A stretch of 64,000 nt of DNA, from contig NZ_MVIH01000006.1 in the NCBI RefSeq assembly GCF_002086695.1, positions 62,001 to 126,000 of the forward strand. Direction: 5' to 3'. The position numbers and the translations under genes are program-made. Below the pieces are notes generated by a model that did not search any database, was not told the DNA's origin, and saw only the letters and a list, made by a program, of their open reading frames with translations. This DNA is from Mycolicibacterium rhodesiae (lineage in GTDB: Bacteria > Actinomycetota > Actinomycetes > Mycobacteriales > Mycobacteriaceae). Shown here piece after piece: positions 47,008 to 55,359 of the stretch (position 1 is its first letter; each line of letters begins with the position of its first letter).

Positions 47008-47035
47008 ACTTGCAGGACACTTGCGATCGACTTGC
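47008..47035 (+). promoter_or_regulatory. Three ACTTGC direct repeats at 11-bp period, predicted SARP binding site
   Basis: Copies begin at 47008, 47019 and 47030, separated by 5-nt spacers AGGAC and GATCG. A weak -10-like AAGATT begins at 47048, 12 nt after the last repeat, close to the spacing known for SARP-controlled promoters. They sit between the divergent hemerythrin and cysteine-hydrolase genes. Confidence 0.6.
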
Positions 47036-47144
47036 GGTCGGTCGGGGAAGATTGTTTACACCGCGGAAATGTTCACCCGCGCGATCGGCTGCCGGTTACG
47101 TTTCAATGAATCCGCCAGTTCCGGCGGCAGAAGGGAAACCACAG

Positions 47145-47804
47145 GTGGCAACGATCAATGCGGAGCCCTTCCCGCTCGATATCGACGTCGCGAGCACCGC
47201 GCTCGTGATCATCGACATGCAGCGCGACTTCGTGCTGCCCGGTGGCTTCGGTGAGGCGCTCGGCAACGACACCTCACTGCTGTTGGCCGCGGTCGAGCCG
47301 ATCGAGCGGGTGCTGGCCCAGGCTCGCAAGATCGGCATGCTGGTCATCCACACCCGAGAGGGGCACCGCCCCGACCTGACCGACTGCCCGCCGGCCAAGC
47401 TGCATCGCGGCGGCAAGACGTTCATCGGTGAACCGGGCCCCATGGGCCGCATCCTGGTTCGCGGCGAGCAGGGTCACGACATCATCGACCAGCTGTACCC
47501 CATCGACGGCGAACCGGTGATCGACAAACCCGGCAAGGGCAGCTTTCATGCCACCGACCTGGGCCAGATCCTGGCCGATCGTGGCATCAAGACGCTCGTG
47601 GTCTGCGGGGTGACCACTGAAGTCTGTGTCCACACGACGGTCCGCGAGGCCAACGACCGGGGTTACGAATGCCTGGTGCTCAGCGACTGCGTGGCGTCGT
47701 ATTTTCCGGAATTCCAGCGGGTGGCGCTCGAGATGATCAAGGCTCAGGGCGCCATTTTCGGATGGGTGGCCGACGCCGACGAGTTCATTGCGGCGACGTC
47801 CTGA
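47145..47804 (+). CDS. Isochorismatase-family cysteine hydrolase, biuret-hydrolase-like
   Basis: This 219-aa amidohydrolase has the Asp-Lys-Cys triad of the family: Asp in [10 protein letters not shown], Lys in [13 protein letters not shown], Cys in [11 protein letters not shown]. The stretches [24 protein letters not shown] and [18 protein letters not shown] strongly recall biuret hydrolase (BiuH), which makes allophanate and ammonia. I chose GTG 47145, preceded by AAGGGA. An in-frame ATG at 47106 has no ribosome binding site. It is the first gene of a four-gene unit with FdrA, DUF1116 and carbamate kinase. Other ureido or carbamoyl substrates remain possible. Confidence 0.85.
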   Translation: MATINAEPFPLDIDVASTALVIIDMQRDFVLPGGFGEALGNDTSLLLAAVEPIERVLAQARKIGMLVIHTREGHRPDLTDCPPAKLHRGGKTFIGEPGPMGRILVRGEQGHDIIDQLYPIDGEPVIDKPGKGSFHATDLGQILADRGIKTLVVCGVTTEVCVHTTVREANDRGYECLVLSDCVASYFPEFQRVALEMIKAQGAIFGWVADADEFIAATS

Positions 47805-47807
47805 CGC

Positions 47808-49352
47808 ATGGCAACCGGTTCGCGGTCGTATCCCAACCTCTACAAGGACTCGGTGTCCTTGATGACGGTGTCGGCGCGGGTGACGTCGATACCCGGTATC
47901 GAGGCCGCGTCGGTGGTGATGGCCTCGGCCACCAACGTCGACAACCTCGCCCACGCCGGCCTCGGCACATTCGAGGTGCGGCCCAACGATTTGATCGTCG
48001 CGGTGTCGGGCAGCCAGGAAGCGTGCGACGAGGCGTTGGCCGCGGCCGATACGCTGCTGTCGGCATCGCCCACTGACAGCGGCGAACCGACGTCGGCGGC
48101 GCCGATCACCAGCATCCAGACGGCTGTCGCCACCGATCCTGCGCTCAACCTGGCGCTGATCTCCGTGCCCGGCGATTATGCCGCCGCCGAGGCGATGAAG
48201 GCGCTCCGGCTGGGCTTGGACGTCATGGTGTTCAGCGACAACGTCACTCCCGAGGCCGAATTGGCGCTCAAGGACTATGCGCAGGCCCGTGACCTGATGG
48301 TGATGGGCCCGGACTGCGGCACCGCGATCGTCAACGGGATCCCGCTGGGTTTCGCCAACGTGGTGCGACGCGGCCCGATCGGGGTGGTCGGCGCCTCCGG
48401 CACCGGCACCCAGGAAGTCACCGTCCGGATCCATCAGAACGGTTCCGGGGTCTCGCATGCGCTCGGCACCGGCGGGCACGACCTGGCTGAGGCGATCGGC
48501 GGAATCTCGATGCTGCACGGGTTGGCCGCCTTGGACGCCGACCCTGCCACCACGGTCATAGTGCTGGTGTCCAAGCCGCCGTCACCGACGGTGGCCACGA
48601 AAGTGCTTGCCGCGGCGCAGGACAGCCTCAAGCCTGTCGTCGTCATCTTCCTCGGCGCCGATCCCGATTCCGTCACCCGTGACGGCGTGTACGGCGCGGC
48701 ATCGCTTGCGCAGGCCGCGGATATGGCCGTCGAATTGGCCGGTGGTCGGCAGCCGACCGCTTCCGGTATCGCCATCTCAGCCGAGATGAGCCGAACCTTG
48801 AGCGATCTCGCGGGAGCGATGGCGCCCAGCCAGCGGTTCGTCCGGGGCATCTTCTCCGGCGGCACCTTCTGCTACGAAGCGCAGCTGATACACCACACCC
48901 ATGGCGTGACCGCCCAGTCGAATACCCCGGTGGCCGGCAACACCACCGTGGCCGACCTCCGCACCAGTCAGGGGAACGCCATCCTCGACATGGGCGACGA
49001 TGAATTCACCCGCGGCAAGCCACATCCCATGATCGACCCGTCGCAGAAGGACGCCCGCATCCGCGCCGAGATCGCCGACCCCGCCACGGCCGTCGTGTTG
49101 TTCGACGTGGTACTTGGCTACGGCTCGGCCGCTGACCCGACGGCGGAACTGGTTTCGATCATCGACACTGCCCGCGCCGACGGAAGCACCATCGCATTCA
49201 TTGGTTACGTGTGTGGCACCGAGTTGGATCCGCAGGATCACGCGAAGGCCGTGGCGGGCTTGAAATCCGCCGGGGTGCTGGTCGCGTCGAGCAACGCGGA
49301 GGCGGCCCTGTGGTCCGCGACCCTGGTCACCGCGCGGGGAGGCCATCGATGA
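47808..49352 (+). CDS. fdrA: FdrA-like acyl-CoA-synthetase-superfamily protein (carbamoyltransferase subunit candidate)
   Basis: This 514-aa protein has the fold order of succinyl-CoA synthetase alpha/beta. VMGPDCGTAIVNGIPLGFAN and GVVGASGTGTQEVT are the FdrA signatures. In E. coli FdrA (AllF) works with YlbE and YlbF in oxamate carbamoyltransferase, which releases carbamoyl phosphate from oxalurate. The start lies 3 nt after the hydrolase stop and the end overlaps the DUF1116 gene by 4 bp. No DUF2877 (YlbF/AllH) partner is present in the window, so the complex here differs from the E. coli form. Confidence 0.88.
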   Translation: MATGSRSYPNLYKDSVSLMTVSARVTSIPGIEAASVVMASATNVDNLAHAGLGTFEVRPNDLIVAVSGSQEACDEALAAADTLLSASPTDSGEPTSAAPITSIQTAVATDPALNLALISVPGDYAAAEAMKALRLGLDVMVFSDNVTPEAELALKDYAQARDLMVMGPDCGTAIVNGIPLGFANVVRRGPIGVVGASGTGTQEVTVRIHQNGSGVSHALGTGGHDLAEAIGGISMLHGLAALDADPATTVIVLVSKPPSPTVATKVLAAAQDSLKPVVVIFLGADPDSVTRDGVYGAASLAQAADMAVELAGGRQPTASGIAISAEMSRTLSDLAGAMAPSQRFVRGIFSGGTFCYEAQLIHHTHGVTAQSNTPVAGNTTVADLRTSQGNAILDMGDDEFTRGKPHPMIDPSQKDARIRAEIADPATAVVLFDVVLGYGSAADPTAELVSIIDTARADGSTIAFIGYVCGTELDPQDHAKAVAGLKSAGVLVASSNAEAALWSATLVTARGGHR

Positions 49353-50767
49353 AAGAGCTTCTCCAGCAGGATCTCAGCGTCGTCAACGTCGGATTGCGCG
49401 GCTTCGCCACCAACATCACCGCGGCCGGCGGCCAGGTCACCGACGTCACCTGGGCGCCGCCGGCAGGCGCCGACCCGGCGCTGGGCTGGGTGCTGGCCAA
49501 TCTCGTCGGTGACCCGCGCATCGAGGCAGCCAACCACATCGCCTTCGACCGTTACCTGGCCGCGCAACCTCGACTGGTCGACCTCGTTCGCGCCGGGGAG
49601 GTGATGGCCGGGCTCGGTCCCGGTGAACGCCGCATCCTGCACTCCGGACCGCCGATCGACTGGGTAGACATGTGCGGGCCGCAGCGCGGCGCGATCGCCG
49701 GGGCGATTCTCTACGAAGGCTGGGCCGATGACCTCGACGCCGCCGAAAAGCTGGCGGGTAGTGGGGAAGTGGCACTGGAGCCCTGCCACGAGCACGGCGC
49801 GGTCGGGCCGATGGCCGGGATCATCAGCCCGTCGATGCCGGTGTGGGTGGTGGAAAACACCGCCGCCGGGAACCGGGCCTACAGCAACCTCAACGAGGGC
49901 TTGGGCAAGGTGCTGCGGTTCGGCGCCAACTCCCCGGACGTGCTCGACCGGCTGCGGTGGCTGGGCGGCGACTTCTTCACCACCATGCAGGTCGCGGTGC
50001 GTGGGCTTGCCGATCCCGACCTCAAACCGCTGATGGCCCAAGCGCTGCACATGGGCGACGAACTGCACAACCGCAACGCCGCCGCTTCCGGGCTGCTGTT
50101 CAAGCGGTTGACCTTGGCACTGCTGAACACCGACCTGCCCTCCGACGCGGTGCGCCGCGCGCTGGAGTTCGTCGCAGGCAATGACCACTTCTTCCTCAAC
50201 ATCTCGATGGCCGCAGCCAAATCGATGTCGGACGCCGCGGCGGGGGTGCCGGGCAGCAGCATGGTCACGGTGATGGCCCGCAACGGGGTCAACTTCGGCA
50301 TCAAGCTCGCCGGCACCGGCGATCAGTGGTTCCAGGCGCCGGCCAATCCCGTTGACGGACTGTACTTCCCGGGATACACCGTCGACGACGCGGCCGCCGA
50401 CCTCGGCGACTCGGCGATCACCGAGACCAACGGGCTGGGCGGCTTCGCGATGGCCGCCTCACCGGCGATCGTCCAGTTCGTCGGCGGAACCCCGGCCGAC
50501 GCGACCGCCAACAGCCGCCGGATGCTGGCCATCACGCTGGGCGCCAACCCCGCATTCACCCTGCCGCCGTTGAACTTCGGCGGCACACCTGCCGGAATCG
50601 ACGCCCGTCTGGTGGCCGACTCCGGCATCCTGCCCATCATCAACACCGGGATCGCGCACCGGCAAGCCGGTGTCGGTCAGATCGGCGCGGGCATCACCAC
50701 CGCGCCGATGGAGTGCTTCACCGCCGCCCTTGCAGCGCTGGCGTCGAACCTCGACGGGGCAGCATGA
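49349..50767 (+). CDS. DUF1116 protein (YlbE/AllG-like)
   Basis: This 472-aa protein is the usual genomic partner of FdrA. Conserved DUF1116 blocks include RILHSGPPIDW, CGPQRGAIAGAILYEGWA, PCHEHGAVGPMAGIISPSMP, NLNEGLGKVLRFGA and GDELHNRNAAAS. The invariant His, Cys and Glu residues in PCHEHGAVGP suggest a catalytic or metal site. Start ATG 49349 overlaps the fdrA stop and its stop overlaps the kinase start (ATGA). The predicted role is carbamoyl transfer to phosphate together with FdrA. Confidence 0.9.
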   Translation: MKELLQQDLSVVNVGLRGFATNITAAGGQVTDVTWAPPAGADPALGWVLANLVGDPRIEAANHIAFDRYLAAQPRLVDLVRAGEVMAGLGPGERRILHSGPPIDWVDMCGPQRGAIAGAILYEGWADDLDAAEKLAGSGEVALEPCHEHGAVGPMAGIISPSMPVWVVENTAAGNRAYSNLNEGLGKVLRFGANSPDVLDRLRWLGGDFFTTMQVAVRGLADPDLKPLMAQALHMGDELHNRNAAASGLLFKRLTLALLNTDLPSDAVRRALEFVAGNDHFFLNISMAAAKSMSDAAAGVPGSSMVTVMARNGVNFGIKLAGTGDQWFQAPANPVDGLYFPGYTVDDAAADLGDSAITETNGLGGFAMAASPAIVQFVGGTPADATANSRRMLAITLGANPAFTLPPLNFGGTPAGIDARLVADSGILPIINTGIAHRQAGVGQIGAGITTAPMECFTAALAALASNLDGAA

Positions 50768-52125
50768 GCACCGCGATCGTGGCGTTCGGCGGCAACGCGT
50801 TGGTCACCGACGCCGAACACGACTCCATTCCCCAGCAGTACGACACGGTCTGCCGCACCGTCGGTCCGCTGATCGACATGGTGGAACAAGGCTGGAATCT
50901 CGTTGTCTCCCACGGCAACGGTCCGCAGGTCGGTTTCATTCTGCGGCGCTCGGAGCTCGCCAAGGACGAGGTCGATCCTGTTCCGGTGGACTATGCAGTC
51001 GCAGACACCCAGGGTGCGATCGGCTACATGTTCGTCAAAGCGCTGCGCAACGAGCTGGCCCGCCGGGGTTTGTCGCGACCGGTGGTGGCTCTGGTCACCC
51101 ACTCGGTGGTCAGCGTCGACGACCCGGCCTTCACCAACCCCACCAAACCCGTCGGTTCGTTCTTGACCGAGGACCGGGCCAGGGCACTGGCGGACACGTT
51201 GGGCTGGTCGATCGCCGAGGACGCCGGCCGCGGGTGGCGGCGCACGGTGGCCTCACCACGGCCGACCACCATCCTGGAGACCGACGTGATCCGCCAATTG
51301 CTCGACGGTGGTGCGATCGTCATCGCGGTCGGCGGCGGTGGCATCCCGGTGGCGATCGAACCCGACGGCACTGTCGTCGGGGTGGAGGCCGTCGTCGACA
51401 AGGACATCGCCTCGGGCCTGCTGGCCCACGAACTCGGTGCCGAGCTGTTACTGATTCCCACCGGCGTACCGCGGGTGGCCATCGGGTTCGGCACGCCTGC
51501 CGAGACCTGGTTGGACACCATCACCGTGGGGCAGGCCCGCGACTACATCGCCTCGGGCCAGTTCGGCAAGGGTTCGATGGAACCCAAAGTGCAAGCCGTC
51601 GCCGAATTCGTAGCCGCGACGCCAGGTTCGGTCGGCGTCATCGGTGCCGCGGAGGAGATCCCGGCCATCCTGGCCGGTACGTCGGGTACTCGGATCGTCG
51701 GTGCGGCGACGGGCCTGACAGTGGATGAGAAGGGAAGTGACGCAGTGCTGTTGGCGGTCAACGGAACACTGATGCGAGGGCTGAAGCTGTCGCCCAACAT
51801 GGCCGCCGCCGGAGCCACGTTCCTGCGGGAGGCCACCACCCAGCCGGTGTACCGGCTGTGGACGATCAACGACGAGCATCCGGCAATGATCCGTGTCACC
51901 GACGGTTCCGGGGTCGGTGTGGCCGTCGAGGTGTGGGAGGTGCCGGCTGCGGGTCTGGCCGGGATCCTGCTCGCCGAGCCGCCCGGGCTGTCGATCGGCA
52001 AGGTGAACCTCGATGACGGCTCGACGGTGCTCGGCGTCATCGGGGAGCCCGCGCTGGTCGAAGGACAGCGTGAGATCACCGAGTTCGGCGGGTGGCGGGC
52101 GTACATCGCCGGCGGGGATGTGTGA
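50764..52125 (+). CDS. Carbamate kinase fused to an allophanate-hydrolase C-terminal-type domain
   Basis: This 453-aa protein is far longer than the usual 310 residues. Residues 1-320 are a complete carbamate kinase: SHGNGPQVG, AVGGGGIPVA, VVDKDIASGLLA and GQFGKGSMEPKVQA are the family motifs. It would convert carbamoyl phosphate plus ADP to carbamate and ATP. Residues 327-453 (LAVNGTLMRGLKLSPNM, ATFLREATTQPVYRLW, PPGLSIGKVNLDDG, ITEFGGWRAYIAG) match the C-terminal domain of AtzF/allophanate hydrolase, reported to decarboxylate N-carboxycarbamate. The fusion links energy conservation to allophanate chemistry. It is the last gene of the cluster. Confidence 0.88.
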   Translation: MSTAIVAFGGNALVTDAEHDSIPQQYDTVCRTVGPLIDMVEQGWNLVVSHGNGPQVGFILRRSELAKDEVDPVPVDYAVADTQGAIGYMFVKALRNELARRGLSRPVVALVTHSVVSVDDPAFTNPTKPVGSFLTEDRARALADTLGWSIAEDAGRGWRRTVASPRPTTILETDVIRQLLDGGAIVIAVGGGGIPVAIEPDGTVVGVEAVVDKDIASGLLAHELGAELLLIPTGVPRVAIGFGTPAETWLDTITVGQARDYIASGQFGKGSMEPKVQAVAEFVAATPGSVGVIGAAEEIPAILAGTSGTRIVGAATGLTVDEKGSDAVLLAVNGTLMRGLKLSPNMAAAGATFLREATTQPVYRLWTINDEHPAMIRVTDGSGVGVAVEVWEVPAAGLAGILLAEPPGLSIGKVNLDDGSTVLGVIGEPALVEGQREITEFGGWRAYIAGGDV

Positions 52126-52203
52126 CCAATAGGCCATAGCCACCGTCAGTGGTGACCGATAGCATCCGCCACACACACTGACCACTACGACGAGGGCCTT
52201 GGC

Positions 52204-53301
52204 ATGGGTGAGCGCGAGTTCGCCATCGCTACCGCGGTGCTGCGCGCCACCGGCTATTTGAATGCAATCCGCATCTTCATCGGGGTGGCGTGTATCTGTC
52301 TGGGCCTGCTCAGCTCGCTGGAGCAGATTCACTCCATCCAGCCGCTGGGACCGCACGGCCTGTTCGCTCGTGGCGTTCACCTTCTCCTGCTGTTGTCGGC
52401 CGTGCTCATCGGTGGTCTGTGGCTGGGTCGCCCGTGGCCGGGGTATCGGCGCGCGGTCGCGTTCGCCGTCTGGGGCGACGTCGCGCTCGCGGTGTCCGCC
52501 GCCACGCTCACCGCGCCCGAGGCGCGGTTGGCCGCCACCGTCTACATGTGCCTGATCGGTGTATTCGCCGCCGTGCTGTTGGGCTATCGGGTGTTGTTCC
52601 TGCACTGCGGTTTCGCGACCGCGACGATTCTGGCGCTTACCTGGGTCGGAGTGCAGCTCGACGGGGCGCCGCTGGCGGAGCTGTCGCTGTACTTCCTGCC
52701 CGCGATGGCGACGGTCGTGGTGATGCCGGCGATCGCTGCGATGGTCATCGAGGGCACTCGCCGCAGCCTGAGTGCCACGGCCTATGTGGCCAATCGTGAT
52801 TCCCTGACCGGGTTGCTGAATCGGCGGGGTCTGTACGCCGAAGCCGGGACGACGTGGGCGCGGAGTCCGCGCGGTTCGGTGCTCGCGGTCGTGGTCATCG
52901 ACCTCGACGGGTTCAAACGGCTCAACGACGACCACGGGCACGGCACCGGTGATGCGACGCTGCGAGTGGTGGCCGAGCAGCTGACGAAGCTGATCCGTAC
53001 CCGCGACATCGCCGCCCGGATCGGTGGTGACGAATTCGTGCTTGTAGCAAGCCTTTTGGATGACCACGACCTGGACAGTTTCGTCCGCCGCGTGCAAGCG
53101 CTGACGCTGCGTAATCCCAAAGGATTGTTCCTTCGATTCAGTGTCGGGGTCACCTGGGAGCATGTCGGCGCGGTGCAACTCGACCTCGACTCGATTCTGC
53201 ATCGTGCCGACGAAGCCATGTACCGCGCCAAGCGGGTCGGTGGCGGCACCGTTGTGGTGGTCGAGCCGCCAGGCGTCGACGAGCGGCAGACCGCGGTTTA
53301 A
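52204..53301 (+). CDS. Membrane-bound GGDEF-domain diguanylate cyclase
   Basis: This 365-aa protein has six hydrophobic segments in residues 15-185 followed by a C-terminal GGDEF domain (about 200-355). The catalytic motif is RIGGDEFVLVA. The domain start is SLTGLLNRRGL and the substrate helix is DLDGFKRLNDDHGHGTGD. There is no EAL domain and no obvious RxxD inhibitory site. It would make c-di-GMP from two GTP. It follows the kinase by 78 nt and may or may not be cotranscribed. The stop overlaps the ECF sigma gene by 4 bp. Confidence 0.92.
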   Translation: MGEREFAIATAVLRATGYLNAIRIFIGVACICLGLLSSLEQIHSIQPLGPHGLFARGVHLLLLLSAVLIGGLWLGRPWPGYRRAVAFAVWGDVALAVSAATLTAPEARLAATVYMCLIGVFAAVLLGYRVLFLHCGFATATILALTWVGVQLDGAPLAELSLYFLPAMATVVVMPAIAAMVIEGTRRSLSATAYVANRDSLTGLLNRRGLYAEAGTTWARSPRGSVLAVVVIDLDGFKRLNDDHGHGTGDATLRVVAEQLTKLIRTRDIAARIGGDEFVLVASLLDDHDLDSFVRRVQALTLRNPKGLFLRFSVGVTWEHVGAVQLDLDSILHRADEAMYRAKRVGGGTVVVVEPPGVDERQTAV

Positions 53302-54146
53302 CCCCGCGTCGTGGCGCCTTCTCGCCGTCGTACCCCGGCCAGTAGGTCGGGCTCGGCGCGAAACTGCAGACGGCGCACCTGCCCGGCCTCGATGGTGAAG
53401 TCGAACGCGACCTTGACTTCGCCGCGGTGAATCCAGGCCGACCCGGGCCGGTCCTCGACGAAGACCGGAAACGCCGCCGCGGCGGCCCCATTGAAGAAGG
53501 CGGCCACCTCGTCGCGGCCCTCCATGTGGGCCGGTGTGCCGAGAGCGGCCGCGGCGGCGTCGGCGGAGACCGTCACGTCGGGTGCCAGGAGTTGCAGCAG
53601 GCGGGTGAAGTCGCCCTCGCGCGCCGCGGTCATGAACGCGTCGACGACTTCCCAGTCGGCGAGCGCATCTTCCGGCGACGCCGGGCGCACCTTGGCCCGC
53701 GCCCGAGATGCCAGCTTGCGGGCTGCGACCGGCGTGGTGTCGAGCATCGACGCAATCAACTCGAAGTCCACACCGAAGCTGTCGTGCAGGACGAAAGACA
53801 CCCGTTCGGCGGGTGTCAGCCGGTCGAGCACCACCTGAAGGGCGATACCCACGGTGTCGGCCAACACCACGTCGTCGGCGGGGTCGGGTGCGGTCTCTTC
53901 GACCTCGATCGACTCGGTCGGCACCGGGGTGCGTGCGCGCAGCCGGTCGAGGCACAGCCGAGAGGTCACGGTGGTCAGCCAGCCGGCAAGGTTGTCGATC
54001 GGTTCGTCGGTGCCATGCAGCCGCAGCCACGCCTGCTGCACGACGTCCTGCGCCGCATCGGCATCACCGAGGATCCGCCCGGCGATGCGCTGTAGGCGCG
54101 GGCGTTCGGCCTCGAAGCCGTCGCGGAGCTGATCATCATTCACCAT
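53298..54146 (-). CDS. ECF41-like sigma factor with C-terminal SnoaL-like domain
   Basis: This 282-aa protein has Sigma70 region 2 (about residues 8-75, GDADAAQDVVQQAWLRL) and region 4 (about 115-165, LTPAERVSFVLHDSFGVDFE). A SnoaL/NTF2-like C-terminal domain (about 180-282, VVDAFMTAAREGDFTRLLQLL) follows. In ECF41 factors this extension replaces the anti-sigma factor. I start it at ATG 54146; GTG 54152 is an alternative. A DUF1059 gene lies divergently 86 bp away and is a plausible target. Confidence 0.88.
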   Translation of the reverse strand: MVNDDQLRDGFEAERPRLQRIAGRILGDADAAQDVVQQAWLRLHGTDEPIDNLAGWLTTVTSRLCLDRLRARTPVPTESIEVEETAPDPADDVVLADTVGIALQVVLDRLTPAERVSFVLHDSFGVDFELIASMLDTTPVAARKLASRARAKVRPASPEDALADWEVVDAFMTAAREGDFTRLLQLLAPDVTVSADAAAAALGTPAHMEGRDEVAAFFNGAAAAAFPVFVEDRPGSAWIHRGEVKVAFDFTIEAGQVRRLQFRAEPDLLAGVRRREGATTRG

Positions 54147-54232
54147 CGCGGTCACACTTTCCTCGTTGGGCGCGTCAACATCTTGACGCGCCCGGACAGC
54201 CGGGTGTGACACCGACAGGAGGAGTTAGCCCC

Positions 54233-54469
54233 GTGAAGACGATGACCTGCCAGGACCTGGGTGGCCCCTGCGATCTCGTGCACCGCGGCGAGACCGCCGA
54301 CGACATCATCAAGGCGCAAGATCAGCACCTCAAGGATGTGGTCTCACGTGGCGACGAGGCCCACGTGCCCGCGCGGGAAGAGATGAAGGGCCGCTGGCGT
54401 CACCCGATCAAATCGATGGGGTGGTACAACGACGTCAAGAAGCGATTCGCGGAGCTGCCGGAAAAGTAA
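54233..54469 (+). CDS. DUF1059-type small protein, 78 aa
   Basis: AGGAGGAG lies 8 nt before GTG 54233. ATG 54242 is an alternative start. The product starts VKTMTCQDLGGPCDLVHRGETADDIIK, with a two-Cys DLGGPCD core that typifies this family. A helical region KAQDQHLKDVV and a basic C-terminus KSMGWYNDVKKRF follow. It is divergent from the ECF41-like sigma factor and may be controlled by it. The function is unknown. Confidence 0.8.
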   Translation: MKTMTCQDLGGPCDLVHRGETADDIIKAQDQHLKDVVSRGDEAHVPAREEMKGRWRHPIKSMGWYNDVKKRFAELPEK

Positions 54470-54484
54470 GTTTGCGGACGGTGC

Positions 54485-55060
54485 CTAGAACCACAGCGGC
54501 GAGTTGACGAGCTGCACGAAAAGGTAGACCGCCAAGGGGATCTCGACGGGAAGTGCCACGATGAAGACGACCGTGAAGACGGCGCCGGCAATGCCGTTGG
54601 CGACCCCGCCGATGGCGCCCGCAACGGTGTTGACTCCGCCCCGGACGGCACCCGCGACAGCGTGCTCGACACTGTGGATCGCGCGAACGACGTTGAAGTG
54701 TTGAATATCGCTGCCCAGCATGACGATGCGGCCGAGCAGGTCAGTGATATTCGGGACGCCACTTGCGTGCGCTGCCGACGAGGCGCTGCTGGCCGTCGTG
54801 TGCCGGGTGGGTGCTGTCAACGGCCTGGGCTTGGGGTCGGCGACGCCCGTCACGGCGCTCGCCGCCAACAGGGTCGCCGATGTCTTTGGTCGCGGCGAAC
54901 TGTGGGCGGCAGGACGGGTCGAGTGACTCGCAGAGACGTGGTGTCGCGCCGAGGACCCGGTACCTGCATCGGCGTGTGCCGCAGCTGAAGCCGCCAGTGC
55001 AGCCGCACCGATACCGATGGTCAACGCACCTGCGCCCAACCAGGCCGAATAACCAATCAC
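54485..55060 (-). CDS. Exported Ala/Ser-rich protein with C-terminal hydrophobic helix
   Basis: This 191-aa protein starts MIGYSAWLGAGALTIGIGAA, a mycobacterial Sec-type signal with cleavage expected after AHADA (about residue 32). A disordered Ala/Ser/His/Thr-rich region (33-100) follows. A Gly/Ala/Val-rich section (GGVNTVAGAIGGVANGIAGA) leads to one membrane helix (about 162-185, VFIVALPVEIPLAVYLFVQL). I recognise the signal style but no functional family. The 299 nt to the next gene contain no feature I can name. Confidence 0.72.
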   Translation of the reverse strand: MIGYSAWLGAGALTIGIGAAALAASAAAHADAGTGSSARHHVSASHSTRPAAHSSPRPKTSATLLAASAVTGVADPKPRPLTAPTRHTTASSASSAAHASGVPNITDLLGRIVMLGSDIQHFNVVRAIHSVEHAVAGAVRGGVNTVAGAIGGVANGIAGAVFTVVFIVALPVEIPLAVYLFVQLVNSPLWF

Positions 55061-55359
55061 AGCAACCCCCGATGTGCCGAATCCACCCTTGTTTGCAGCC
55101 TACGGGGGCCGGGCTGCCGCCGTCAGCAAAATTGCGTGCTGACCGCTATATGTCGGTGCGGCGCCGGCCGGCCACGGCGAACGCAGCGTCGCGTGGACCT
55201 GTGATGAGAATCGAAGCCCCTCGATTAGTCGCATACGGCGAGTGTTTGGTTCCGGTGCCATTCGAGGTGGAGGCGACTACTGGCCGACTTGAGACGACGC
55301 CGGGAATTCGTGTTTAACTCTATTGCGAGCCAACGCTTTAGAGAGAGGTCGGGTCCGCC

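Noticed and set aside
51448..54030. 860-aa antisense ORF over kinase, GGDEF and sigma genes
   Set aside because: It spans several real genes on both strands and has no domain signature.
55061..55359. Cobalamin riboswitch before the CbiM-like gene
   Set aside because: I looked for the B12-box and related conserved elements and did not find them.
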